Origin: Marinifilum caeruleilacunae
GTDB taxonomy: Bacteria; Bacteroidota; Bacteroidia; Bacteroidales; Marinifilaceae
Length of the DNA: 64,000 nucleotides
Reading direction: 5' to 3'
NCBI RefSeq assembly: GCF_013141825.1
Contig: NZ_RZNH01000011.1
Location: 62,351 to 126,350 of the forward strand
The number at the start of each line of letters is the position of its first letter. Within the stretch, counting starts at the first letter, position 1. The notes beneath the pieces were generated by a model. It saw only the letters and a list, made by a program, of their open reading frames with translations. It did no database searches and was not told the origin of the DNA. The position numbers and the translations under genes are program-made. This document shows positions 30,593-38,769 of this stretch, piece by piece.

Positions 30593-31675
30593 CTATTTCA
30601 TAAACAGATTGGCAATATCGTGACTAAAACTCCTGAATCTTACCCTCGATAAGTTGGTTAAAACCACTACACAAACCTCTTCTTTAGGGTAAACAATCAT
30701 GTGTGTGGTTGCTCCAATTGAACCACCGGAATGACCATAGTAGTAGTGCCCATTATTGTCGGTACCACTGGCCCAGCCAATGCCGTATTCGGTAATAGTT
30801 CCATTTGTAGTTTTTTGCGAACGGGTCAGTTCATCAATCTGTTTCTGGTTTAGGTAACCGGCTTTGCTATGCGCTACTGCAAATCGCATAACATCTTCCG
30901 AGGTAGATAAAAATCCGCCACCGGCCCATTTAATGCTATTGTCAACATAGGCGCCGTTTACAATTTTGTTGTTCTCAATTCTCTGGTAAAACCCAGTTCT
31001 GTTCGGAATAATGCTGTCGGTATGATCGGCTATGGTATTGTGCATTTCCAACGGATCGAAAACATGCTTTTGCATATAGGCAAGAAAGTCTTCGCCCGAA
31101 GCTTTTTCAACAATTCGACTCAATAAATTCCATCCATAGCTTGAATAATGGTACTCCCTGCCGGGATATGAAATCAGCGGATCATTCTCAAAAATTTCCA
31201 GCGCATCGTTGATGCTATTGTAGTGTTTTGCACTTAAAAACTCGTTACCATTGTAATGACGAATTCCGGCCAAATGCCCAGCTACCATTCTGCTGGTAAT
31301 TTTTGCCTGTTTTTTCGGAAAATCAGGAAGGTAATACTGTATGGAAGAGTCAAGCTGAAGTTTGTTTTGATCCCACAGTTGAATTAAAGCATCGGCACTT
31401 ACAGGTTTCGAGATACTGCCAATTCGGAACCTTGTTTTGGCCGGATCAACTTTGGTTTGAGCTTCCAGGTTTCCATATCCGAAACCTTTGGAAAGTACAT
31501 TTTTACCCTTTACCGATACGGTAATAGCAAGTCCGGGAATATTATTTTTTGCGATAAACTCATGGGTCAGTTCAATGGCTTGTTTTACCTCTGTGCTTGC
31601 TTCCTTTTTTTTACTTTGGCAGGATAAGGCTGCTAGAACAAAGACGAATGTCAGGGAAAGTTTTAAGAATTTCAT
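30593..31675 (-). CDS. Serine hydrolase lipoprotein of the beta-lactamase/class C PBP family
   Basis: 360 residues from the ATG at 31675, which opens a lipoprotein signal (KFLKLSLTFVFVLAALSC). The beta-lactamase fold shows SxxK in RIGSISKPVSA, a Tyr motif in YSSYGWNLLSR (YSS in place of YSN) and HSGGSIG as the third motif. It could be a D-amino-acid/peptidoglycan hydrolase or an esterase; family membership does not decide. It lies upstream of the two-component genes on the same strand. Confidence 0.85.
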   Translation of the reverse strand: MKFLKLSLTFVFVLAALSCQSKKKEASTEVKQAIELTHEFIAKNNIPGLAITVSVKGKNVLSKGFGYGNLEAQTKVDPAKTRFRIGSISKPVSADALIQLWDQNKLQLDSSIQYYLPDFPKKQAKITSRMVAGHLAGIRHYNGNEFLSAKHYNSINDALEIFENDPLISYPGREYHYSSYGWNLLSRIVEKASGEDFLAYMQKHVFDPLEMHNTIADHTDSIIPNRTGFYQRIENNKIVNGAYVDNSIKWAGGGFLSTSEDVMRFAVAHSKAGYLNQKQIDELTRSQKTTNGTITEYGIGWASGTDNNGHYYYGHSGGSIGATTHMIVYPKEEVCVVVLTNLSRVRFRSFSHDIANLFMK

Positions 31676-31819
31676 AAGTATTGTTTTGGTGGATGATGAC
31701 TTAAAATTATAAAAATATTCAGACATGAGTATTGCAATGATGTGACCTGTGCTATTTGTCAAATCATATCCTTTTGATTAATTTGCGAACTATAAGATCT
31801 ATTATAAAAACCACAATTA

Positions 31820-33157
31820 ATGAGTAAAATTCGCGAATATTTCGATCTGACAATGAACTTTTTGAGCCGTGGAGTTTGGAACATGCGTTTGAAAGATTTA
31901 TCGGGACACCGGTATTTTTTAATCAGGCAATTGCGAATTTACCTCCTGGCAGTGAAAGGCTTTTACGAAGACAAATGCCAGTTAAGGGCATCGGCTTTGA
32001 CTTTTTATTCCTTGTTATCGGTGGTTCCTGTATTGGCCATGGCATTTGGAATTGCAAAAGGTTTTGACCTGGAAGGAAAACTGGAAACGGAATTGAAAGC
32101 CAACCTGGCTGGCCAACAAGAGGTTTTAACCTGGCTGATAGAGTTTGCCAATAAAATGTTGGAAAATACCAAGGGATCCTTAATAGCTGGTTTGGGATTC
32201 GTGATTTTGTTCTGGTCTGTAATTAAGGTTTTGAGCAATATCGAGGAATCGTTTAACGATGTTTGGCGAATTAAAAAGCCCAGGTCGTGGGGAAGAAAAT
32301 TCAGCGATTATACCGCTCTGATGATTTTTGCACCAATTCTATTGATTGGTTCCAGTGGTGCAACCGTAGTGCTGAAAACCATGATCGAGGAAATTACCCA
32401 GGGAAGTGGACTGATGGAAACTGTAGGGCCGGTTCTTACTTTTTTAATTCAGTTGGCACCTTTCTTTCTGGTTTGGATCTTGTTTACCTTGCTCTATACT
32501 TTCATGCCCAATACCCATGTGAAATTCAAATCGGGCTTAATTGCCGGTATCATTGCCGGAACCATTTACCAACTGTTCCAGGTGCTGTATATCGAGTTCC
32601 AGAGAATGGTAACCACTTACAATGCTGTATATGGTAGTTTTGCTGCCTTGCCGCTCTTCCTAATGTGGCTACAACTGAGTTGGCTAGTGGTGCTTTTTGG
32701 CGCAGAAATCTCTTTTGCCGAGCAGAATGTCGAAAATTACGAGTACGAAGCCGAAACTACCGAAATATCATACGATTACAAGCGATTGTTGAGCCTCTAT
32801 GTTTTGAATTTAATCGTGCAGAATTTCAAACAAGATAAAAAGCCATTGTGCTCGCAGGAGATATCGCACGAATTGGAAATGCCAATCAGGTTGGTTCGGG
32901 AAATTCTGTTTAATCTCAATAATTCAGGATTGATATCGGAACTGACCACCGAAAAAGACAAACAAATGGCCTATCAGCCTGCTTTCGATATCAACGAAAT
33001 GACGGTAAGTAAGGTAATTGATTTGCTTGAAAAAACAGGATCAGATAACATTCCTGTGCTGGAAACAGAAGTCTACGCCGATTTAAAGTTGATCATTGCC
33101 GAATATCGAAAATCTTTCTCGGTAGAAGGAAGAGAGATCTTGCTAAAAGACATTTAA
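31820..33157 (+). CDS. YihY/BrkB-family membrane protein
   Basis: 445 residues. Core YihY region with about six TM helices: RASALTFYSLLSVVPVLAMAFGIA, SLIAGLGFVILFWSVIKVLSNIEESFNDVWRIKKPRSW, YTALMIFAPILLIGSS and PLFLMWLQLSWLVVLFGAEISFAEQNV. The ~150-residue soluble C-terminal extension is helical, and EISHELEMPIRLVREILFNLNNSGLI looks like a winged helix. The family was once misnamed RNase BN; its function remains uncertain, with possible roles in envelope integrity or transport. It is divergent from the serine hydrolase gene. Confidence 0.88.
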   Translation: MSKIREYFDLTMNFLSRGVWNMRLKDLSGHRYFLIRQLRIYLLAVKGFYEDKCQLRASALTFYSLLSVVPVLAMAFGIAKGFDLEGKLETELKANLAGQQEVLTWLIEFANKMLENTKGSLIAGLGFVILFWSVIKVLSNIEESFNDVWRIKKPRSWGRKFSDYTALMIFAPILLIGSSGATVVLKTMIEEITQGSGLMETVGPVLTFLIQLAPFFLVWILFTLLYTFMPNTHVKFKSGLIAGIIAGTIYQLFQVLYIEFQRMVTTYNAVYGSFAALPLFLMWLQLSWLVVLFGAEISFAEQNVENYEYEAETTEISYDYKRLLSLYVLNLIVQNFKQDKKPLCSQEISHELEMPIRLVREILFNLNNSGLISELTTEKDKQMAYQPAFDINEMTVSKVIDLLEKTGSDNIPVLETEVYADLKLIIAEYRKSFSVEGREILLKDI

Positions 33158-33207
33158 ACAATGAATAATGGTCAATTCTTAATTTGATATTAAAACCTTT
33201 ATAACCT

Positions 33208-33441
33208 ATGATCTTCATCTTCGGAGCCAACGATAAGGTGATCGAACAGCGCCAATCCTATCAGCAGGAACACTGCTACAATTGCAACAATACAACTCAC
33301 TGGACTTTGGAAAAAAATGCTACCTATGCCAGCCTGTTTTTCATTTCGGTTTTTCCGATTAAAACCAGGTATATCTACTATTGTCCAATATGCAGGAATG
33401 GCAGGCAAATGGAAAAGGAAGAATATGAGAGGATGAGGTGA
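33208..33441 (+). CDS. Small zinc-ribbon protein
   Basis: 77 residues. Cys23-x2-Cys26 and Cys59-x2-Cys62 form a treble-clef/zinc-ribbon pair around a hydrophobic segment ending FFISVFPIKTRY. This matches small Bacteroidota zinc-ribbon proteins that start with a hydrophobic FIFG strand. The function is unknown. It lies 50 bp after the YihY gene. Confidence 0.75.
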   Translation: MIFIFGANDKVIEQRQSYQQEHCYNCNNTTHWTLEKNATYASLFFISVFPIKTRYIYYCPICRNGRQMEKEEYERMR

Positions 33442-33670
33442 GATCAGTTAACAAGGAACAATTCAATCTAAAACTTACATCAAAAGACAAGTAGAGAGGT
33501 GAAGCAAGATATCTGCAGATCAAAATCATAATTGATCATATAGAATCGTAATAATCTGTGTCGAGAATATCGTTGTCTTGAAAAGAACTGCATTAATCAT
33601 TATTTTTACCAGCATATAGAGATATTAAAGTATCCCAAAAGCCAAATCTGAATACCTAAATTTCAAATTG

Positions 33671-35230
33671 ATGAACAACAAATCTGTTATCGCGATTTTT
33701 GTTTTGTGCATGCTGATGATTTCATCCTGTGCAAAAAAAGAGAAGAAAGAACTGCCTAAAATTGCCATTGCAGGATTCTGGATTGAATCCAGCACTTTTT
33801 CGCCTGCAAGGAGCGATGTGAGTGCCTTTAAGCAATTAAGAGGTGATGAAATATTCGATTACTATCCATTTTTTGGAGTGGATTCAATCCTTCGAAAGCA
33901 AGCTGATTGGGTACCAACCCTAAGAGCACGTGCCATTCCTGGCGGAATTGTTACCCGCGAAACTTACGAATCATTCGCTAAAGAGATCGTAGATAAACTA
34001 AAGGCAAACGGACCATTTGATGCCATGTTCCTGGATATTCACGGAGCAAGCAGCGTGGAAGGAATAGATGATCCGGAAGGAGATCTGATTACAAGGATTA
34101 GAGAAGTAGTTGGAACTGATTGTATGATTTCTACAAGCATGGATTTGCATGGAAATGTTACGCCTGAACTGGTAAAACATTCCGACTTGATTACCTGTTT
34201 CCGTTTGGCACCGCACGAAGATGCCATGGAGACCAGGAGAAGGGCTGTAACAAACCTTCTGGAGCGCCTGGAAAGCGGAAAAGGCAAGCCTAAATACAAA
34301 GCCTGGATTCCGGTTCCGGTTCTTTTACCGGGCGAAAAAACAAGTACCCGAATTGAACCAGGAAAAAGCTTGTATTCCAAAATCGATCCGCTAACCCAAA
34401 AAGAAGGCGTGATTGATGCTGCCATTTGGGTAGGTTATGCCTGGGGCGATGCACCAAGAAATACAGCAACCGTTACTGCTTATGGCGATAGCAAAGAAGA
34501 AGTAGCAAAAGCGGCCGAATACCTGGCCAAAAGCTTTTGGGAGGTAAGAAAAGACTTCGAATTTGTTGCTCCGGTTGCTTCACTCGATGAGAGTTTGAAT
34601 AAAGCAATAAAGAGCGATAAAAAGCCATTTATCATTAGCGATATGGGTGATAACCCAACAGCCGGTGGAGCAGGTGATGTAACCTGGACACTTGCTGAGC
34701 TCTTAAAAAGACCAGAGTTTAAGAAGGCTGATGGACCTTCCTTGATTTACGCCTCGATTCCAGGGCCAAAATTCGTTGAGAAAGCGGTAAAATTGGGAGA
34801 AGGCGCAACAATTGAAGCCGAAGCAGGAGCTAATGTGGATGCTCGTTATTCAGGACCGGTTATGCTGAAAGGAAAGATTGAAAAAATCAGACATGGTGAT
34901 AAACATGCCGAAACCGAAGTGGTTGTTAAGGTGGGAAGTATGTATGTAATTGTGACCAAAATCCGTAAGCCATATCATTACGAAAAAGATTTTACCAATT
35001 TGGGATTAGATCCGCGCAAGACGGATATTGTGATGGTGAAAATTGGCTATTTGGTGCCAGAACTGTACAACATGCGTGGCGATTGGCTAATGGCACTAAC
35101 GCCGGGAGGAGTAGACCAGGATTTGATACGCCTGGGACACAAACGAATTAAACGTCCAATGTTCCCATTCGATGCAGATATGGAGAATCCGGATCTGTCG
35201 GCACGAATGATTCCTTTGGCGGATCAATAG
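33671..35230 (+). CDS. M81 (MlrC/microcystinase-like) metallopeptidase-family lipoprotein
   Basis: 519 residues from the ATG at 33671. A lipobox (MLMISSCAKK) indicates export and lipid anchoring. The MlrC N-domain shows its metal-binding motifs FLDIHGASSVEG, SMDLHGNVTPE and APHEDAMET. The C-terminal MlrC domain starts near FIISDMGDNPTAGGAGDVTW and ends at GWVDQ-like GGVDQDLIRLGHKRIKRPMFPFD. MlrC opens linearised microcystin peptides; most relatives are of unknown substrate and are typically cytoplasmic, so the lipoprotein signal is notable. The gene is alone and ends with a terminator. Confidence 0.85.
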   Translation: MNNKSVIAIFVLCMLMISSCAKKEKKELPKIAIAGFWIESSTFSPARSDVSAFKQLRGDEIFDYYPFFGVDSILRKQADWVPTLRARAIPGGIVTRETYESFAKEIVDKLKANGPFDAMFLDIHGASSVEGIDDPEGDLITRIREVVGTDCMISTSMDLHGNVTPELVKHSDLITCFRLAPHEDAMETRRRAVTNLLERLESGKGKPKYKAWIPVPVLLPGEKTSTRIEPGKSLYSKIDPLTQKEGVIDAAIWVGYAWGDAPRNTATVTAYGDSKEEVAKAAEYLAKSFWEVRKDFEFVAPVASLDESLNKAIKSDKKPFIISDMGDNPTAGGAGDVTWTLAELLKRPEFKKADGPSLIYASIPGPKFVEKAVKLGEGATIEAEAGANVDARYSGPVMLKGKIEKIRHGDKHAETEVVVKVGSMYVIVTKIRKPYHYEKDFTNLGLDPRKTDIVMVKIGYLVPELYNMRGDWLMALTPGGVDQDLIRLGHKRIKRPMFPFDADMENPDLSARMIPLADQ

Positions 35231-35261
35231 AATGTAAATTTGAAAAGAAATATCTATAAAT

Positions 35262-35292
35262 GGCAGTGCAAGTTTTTGTACTGCCTTTTTTT
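35262..35292 (+). terminator. Terminator of the M81 family gene
   Basis: Ten-bp stem with one G-U pair (35262-35271 with 35276-35285), 4-nt loop, then seven Ts. Confidence 0.88.
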
Positions 35293-35344
35293 ATGCAGAT
35301 AAATCACGAAAAGGAAGTCACAAAAATAAAATTCATTTTGGTGC

Positions 35345-35373
35345 AGGGTATTCTTAATTTTAATCATCATATA
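35345..35373 (+). promoter_or_regulatory. Leader element shared with the downstream hydrolase gene (copy 1)
   Basis: AGGGTATTCTTA followed by an AT-rich stretch with TTTAATCATC, ~52 bp before the start codon. A near-identical element lies ~50 bp before the gene at 36653. Probably a promoter or operator duplicated between the two genes; no factor is known. Confidence 0.4.
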
Positions 35374-35396
35374 GATATATCTAAAAACAAGATGCC

Positions 35397-36590
35397 ATGA
35401 AACTGATACACAAGCTTCTTCTAGTTACTCTATTCTTTTCTTTTTTCTCTTTCGAACTGTATGGCCAGAGCCAATTGCTTTGGGATTTCTCTAGCAAAGC
35501 TGGTATTTATTCAACTCCTGCAATAGATGAAAGCACAGTTTACATTGGAAGCAAGGACTCATGTTTGTATGCTTTAAACAAGGAAAATGGTCGCTTAGAA
35601 TGGAAATTTAAAAGCAAAGGAGAAATAAAATCTAAGGCATTGCTGTACAAAGCTTCGGTGATTTTTAATAGTAGCGATGGATTGGTGTATTCTCTTGACC
35701 AGAAAAGCGGAAAGAAGCAATGGACTTTTCAAACTGAAGGTGAAAAAAGACTGGATATGTGGGACTATTACCTGTCATCGCCTGTATATGCAAATGACAA
35801 GCTTTTTGTGGGCAGTGGCGATGGACATGTTTATGCCCTAAATCCAGCCAATGGTGAATTACTATGGAAATATAAAACAGGTGGAATTGTGCATGCAAGC
35901 CCCTTGGTGCATAAAGAAAAGGTGTATGTGGGTAGTTTTGATGGATTCTTTTATGCCTTAGATTCTAATAATGGAGAATTGGTTTGGAAATTTAATACCG
36001 TTGGCGATACTTATTTTCCCAAAGGTGAAATTCAGCGAGGAGCTGCCATCTACCAAAACTCAGTAATTTTCGGAAGCAGGGATTACAATGTTTATTCACT
36101 AAACCTGGAAACCGGCACAGGCATGTGGAATATGAAAGAGAAAGGAAGCTGGGTGATAGCACCTCCACTTGTTGTTGATGATTTGGTGTATTTTGGAACT
36201 TCTGATTCCCATAGGTTCTTTGCTTTGTCGGCTAAAAGCGGGCATGAAAAACTCTCTTTTCCTGTTAACATGCGGGTTTATGGCAGGGCATTATCCTTCG
36301 AAAATGAGATTTATTTTGGCTGTTTCAATGGGAAATTATACAAACTCGATCAGTCGAAACAGAAATTAGAAGAGGTTTTTCAGACGCATGGAAGCAAGAA
36401 GAATTACCGTAAGGTTTACAACGAAAAAGATGAGTTTCGAAGCGATTTTAAACTGTATGGAGAAGACATTATAGGTTCTGAGAAAACAATTCTTGGATTG
36501 GGAGCCATTCTTTCGACGCCAATTATAGAAAATGGAATCGTATATTTTGGTGATGCAAATGGCGTATTTTATGCCTACAAATTAAAATAA
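35397..36590 (+). CDS. Exported PQQ-like beta-propeller repeat protein
   Basis: 397 residues with a signal peptide (LLLVTLFFSFFSFELYGQ). Seven or so repeats of the PQQ/BamB propeller type, each like DGHVYALNPANGELLWKYKT: A-W motif strands at VYIGSKDSCLYALNKENGRLEWKF, VYSLDQKSGKKQWTF, VYALNPANGELLWKY, FYALDSNNGELVWKF, VYSLNLETGTGMWNM. No dehydrogenase domain or cytochrome is present, so it is a binding scaffold rather than an obvious enzyme. Its specific role is unknown. Confidence 0.85.
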   Translation: MKLIHKLLLVTLFFSFFSFELYGQSQLLWDFSSKAGIYSTPAIDESTVYIGSKDSCLYALNKENGRLEWKFKSKGEIKSKALLYKASVIFNSSDGLVYSLDQKSGKKQWTFQTEGEKRLDMWDYYLSSPVYANDKLFVGSGDGHVYALNPANGELLWKYKTGGIVHASPLVHKEKVYVGSFDGFFYALDSNNGELVWKFNTVGDTYFPKGEIQRGAAIYQNSVIFGSRDYNVYSLNLETGTGMWNMKEKGSWVIAPPLVVDDLVYFGTSDSHRFFALSAKSGHEKLSFPVNMRVYGRALSFENEIYFGCFNGKLYKLDQSKQKLEEVFQTHGSKKNYRKVYNEKDEFRSDFKLYGEDIIGSEKTILGLGAILSTPIIENGIVYFGDANGVFYAYKLK

Positions 36591-36604
36591 ATTTATTTTC
36601 TGAT

Positions 36605-36633
36605 AGGGTATTCTTACATTTAATCATCTTACT
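36605..36633 (+). promoter_or_regulatory. Leader element shared with the PQQ-propeller gene (copy 2)
   Basis: AGGGTATTCTTA followed by CATTTAATCATC. It differs from copy 1 at only a few positions over ~25 bp and has the same distance to the start codon. Confidence 0.4.
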
Positions 36634-36652
36634 AATACACACTAAATTATAA

Positions 36653-37450
36653 ATGATGAAAAAACTTCCTATAATTGCCTTGTTACTGGCTGTAATCCTA
36701 TTTTCGTGTCAGCAAAAAGCCCCAAAAGCAGATGCTACAACTAAAGCAGTAAAAACGGAGAAATTGCAACAATCTCCAAAAGTATTGGAATTTCCTTCTT
36801 TAGACTCACTTACCATTACAGCACATCTGTATCAGATTGATGAAACATCGCCATTTATTTTGCTTTGTCACCAGGCAAGATTCAATAAGTTCGAATATTC
36901 GGGCATTGCCGAGAGGTTGAACCAAATGGGTTTCAATTGTATGGCTATCGATCAACGTTCAGGAGGACCAATTGGAAAAACTCAGAACGAAACCTACCTA
37001 AGAGCTGTTGAAAAGGGATTGGCAATAGAATATGTAGACGCAGAACCTGATATTCGTGCGGCAATTCAATATGTAAGTAAGAATTTTTCAGATAAAATGA
37101 TCCTTTGGGGATCATCCTATTCTTCGACCCTGGCACTCTATTTAGGTGTTGAAATGGAAGAAGTTTCGGCTGTAATATCATTTAGTCCTGGTAATTATTT
37201 GGCTGACAAAAAAGGTTCTTTAATTGACAAATTAGAAGGCTTTGAAAAACCAATGTTCCTGACCAGTTCGAATCGGGAAGCTCAGTACGTAGAAGCACTT
37301 TTGGAAAAACACAAACTTGGTGAAAAACAAGTGCAATTTGTGCCAGAAGGAGCAGGGCATCATGGTTCGCGTGCCTTGTGGACAAATCAGCAGGGTGGGG
37401 AAGAATACTGGAATGCAATTACAGAATTTTTAAAAGAAATTAAGAATTAG
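36653..37450 (+). CDS. Alpha/beta hydrolase lipoprotein
   Basis: 265 residues, lipobox LLLAVILFSC. The alpha/beta-hydrolase fold is shown by the nucleophile elbow LWGSSYSSTLAL (GxSxS), an upstream strand PFILLCHQARFNKFEYSGIAERL and the expected catalytic His in EGAGHHGSRAL. It resembles the dienelactone-hydrolase/acyl-peptidase-like group. The substrate is unknown. Two ATGs (36653, 36656) are possible starts. Confidence 0.82.
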   Translation: MMKKLPIIALLLAVILFSCQQKAPKADATTKAVKTEKLQQSPKVLEFPSLDSLTITAHLYQIDETSPFILLCHQARFNKFEYSGIAERLNQMGFNCMAIDQRSGGPIGKTQNETYLRAVEKGLAIEYVDAEPDIRAAIQYVSKNFSDKMILWGSSYSSTLALYLGVEMEEVSAVISFSPGNYLADKKGSLIDKLEGFEKPMFLTSSNREAQYVEALLEKHKLGEKQVQFVPEGAGHHGSRALWTNQQGGEEYWNAITEFLKEIKN

Positions 37451-37519
37451 TTATGGTTAGAAAAACCGCAGATTGGTAAAGTTACAATTGCGGGATAAGT
37501 TAAGATTCACAGACTTGGT

Positions 37520-37555
37520 AAGGGAAGGGTATTTTGTGCTCTTCCCTTTATTTTT
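37520..37555 (+). terminator. Terminator of the alpha/beta hydrolase gene
   Basis: Perfect 8-bp stem (37520-37527 with 37541-37548), 13-nt loop, then a T-rich run. Confidence 0.7.
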
Positions 37556-37613
37556 ATGGCATGATGTATGATTTATAAAATATATTATTTTTACAAAAAA
37601 ATGAATTTTGAAA

Positions 37614-38075
37614 ATGGAATCGATCACGAAAATAGAAATAAAGACAAAAGCCAATTTGGGAAAACGAATAAGCGCAGCTTTTATTGATTACTCAATTGTG
37701 CTAACTTTTATAAGTGTCATGTTCTATTTTTATGCTGAGCCAATAGAAAATGGATATTTATTATCAGGACTTCCGTTTTGGGTAATTATTGTGTTCTGGG
37801 GATTTATGACGATTGGAATGGAACAAGTTCTTGGAGCAACATTAGGGAATTACCTGTCAGATTTAAAACCTGTCTCCATTCAATCTTTCGAAAATCAAAA
37901 ACTAAGTTTTGGACAGTCAGTAAAGAGGCATATTCCTGATTTAATTGATTTATTCATGTTCGGATTAATTGGATTTTTGTTCATCGCAAATACGAGATAT
38001 CATCAACGTCTTGGTGATATTTGGGGCCATACAATTGTAATAGATACGACCGATAAAGAACAAGGAATTCAGTAG
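37614..38075 (+). CDS. RDD-family membrane protein
   Basis: 153 residues from the ATG at 37614. The RDD-type start (NLGKRISAAFIDYSIVLTFI, Arg and Asp in TM1) is followed by TM2 (WVIIVFWGFMTIGMEQVLGATLGNYL) and TM3 (LIDLFMFGLIGFLFIA), then QRLGDIWGHTIVI. Family members are small inner-membrane proteins of largely unknown function; some are linked to ion transport or stress. Confidence 0.82.
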   Translation: MESITKIEIKTKANLGKRISAAFIDYSIVLTFISVMFYFYAEPIENGYLLSGLPFWVIIVFWGFMTIGMEQVLGATLGNYLSDLKPVSIQSFENQKLSFGQSVKRHIPDLIDLFMFGLIGFLFIANTRYHQRLGDIWGHTIVIDTTDKEQGIQ

Positions 38076-38145
38076 ATATTCCAATCCTTAAAAATTCATC
38101 AATTCAGATACAAGTTGTAACTTAAAGTATCTTAACTGCATTATC

Positions 38146-38643
38146 ATGAGATACTTATTTCTAAGCATATTTTTGACCTTCTGCTTTTCTTGCACCAATC
38201 CTATTGATGAGAAAAGGCTTATTGATATGAATCAATTTGAAGAGCTTGTTTCCCAAAAAGACAAAACATTGGTGTACATCTGGACCACCTGGTGCAGTGG
38301 TTGTCGCAAAAGTTTGGAGTATAGCTTACCAAAATTGATGAAGGATCTCAATCAGGATGAATATCAATTGATATTAATTGCAGCAAGTAAAAACAAGGAA
38401 GAGGTAGACTCATTGGTTACGGCCAGTGGTTTGGAGAATGCATCCTACTTTCTCGATTTTTTAGGGCCCGACAAAGGCAAATTCCAAGCTGTTGGCATCA
38501 GGCAATTTATGTCGGCAAATTTTAAAGGGGAAGAAATATATACTGGCGGTATTCCCGTGTTTTTCCTGGTAAATCGTGAAATGAAGGTATTGCATAAAAA
38601 ACTGCCTCACACCTACGATGAGGCCATAGAATTACTCCAATAA
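38146..38643 (+). CDS. Thioredoxin-like lipoprotein (TlpA/ResA type)
   Basis: 165 residues, lipobox FCFSC, so membrane-anchored on the periplasmic side. The thioredoxin active site is TTWCSGCRKS (CxxC), followed by the cis-Pro region GIPVFFLVN. It probably reduces disulfides of envelope proteins. It is monocistronic; the short spacer before the convergent kamA holds three 16-bp repeats. Confidence 0.85.
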   Translation: MRYLFLSIFLTFCFSCTNPIDEKRLIDMNQFEELVSQKDKTLVYIWTTWCSGCRKSLEYSLPKLMKDLNQDEYQLILIAASKNKEEVDSLVTASGLENASYFLDFLGPDKGKFQAVGIRQFMSANFKGEEIYTGGIPVFFLVNREMKVLHKKLPHTYDEAIELLQ

Positions 38644-38664
38644 ATTCGCCAAACCCAAACTTCC

Positions 38665-38712
38665 AGACTCTTCGACCTTTAGACTTTTCGACTCTTGAAC
38701 TTTTCGACTTTC
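38665..38712. repeat. Three tandem 16-bp repeats
   Basis: Units at 38665-38680, 38681-38696 and 38697-38712, consensus AGACTTTTCGACTYTT, each with 2-3 differences. They lie between convergent genes and end just before the kamA terminator. Non-coding. Confidence 0.7.
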
Positions 38713-38714
38713 CC

Positions 38715-38747
38715 AAAAAAAAGACCCATCAGAAAACTGACAGGTCT
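38715..38747 (-). terminator. Terminator of kamA
   Basis: Minus strand: 11-bp stem with two G-U pairs (38722-38732 with 38737-38747), TTTT loop, then eight Ts. Confidence 0.9.
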
Positions 38748-38769
38748 TGAATAAAAATATCTTGATAGC

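Noticed and set aside
38665-38712. Possible CRISPR array
   Set aside because: Units of 16 bp are directly adjacent with no spacers and no cas genes nearby.
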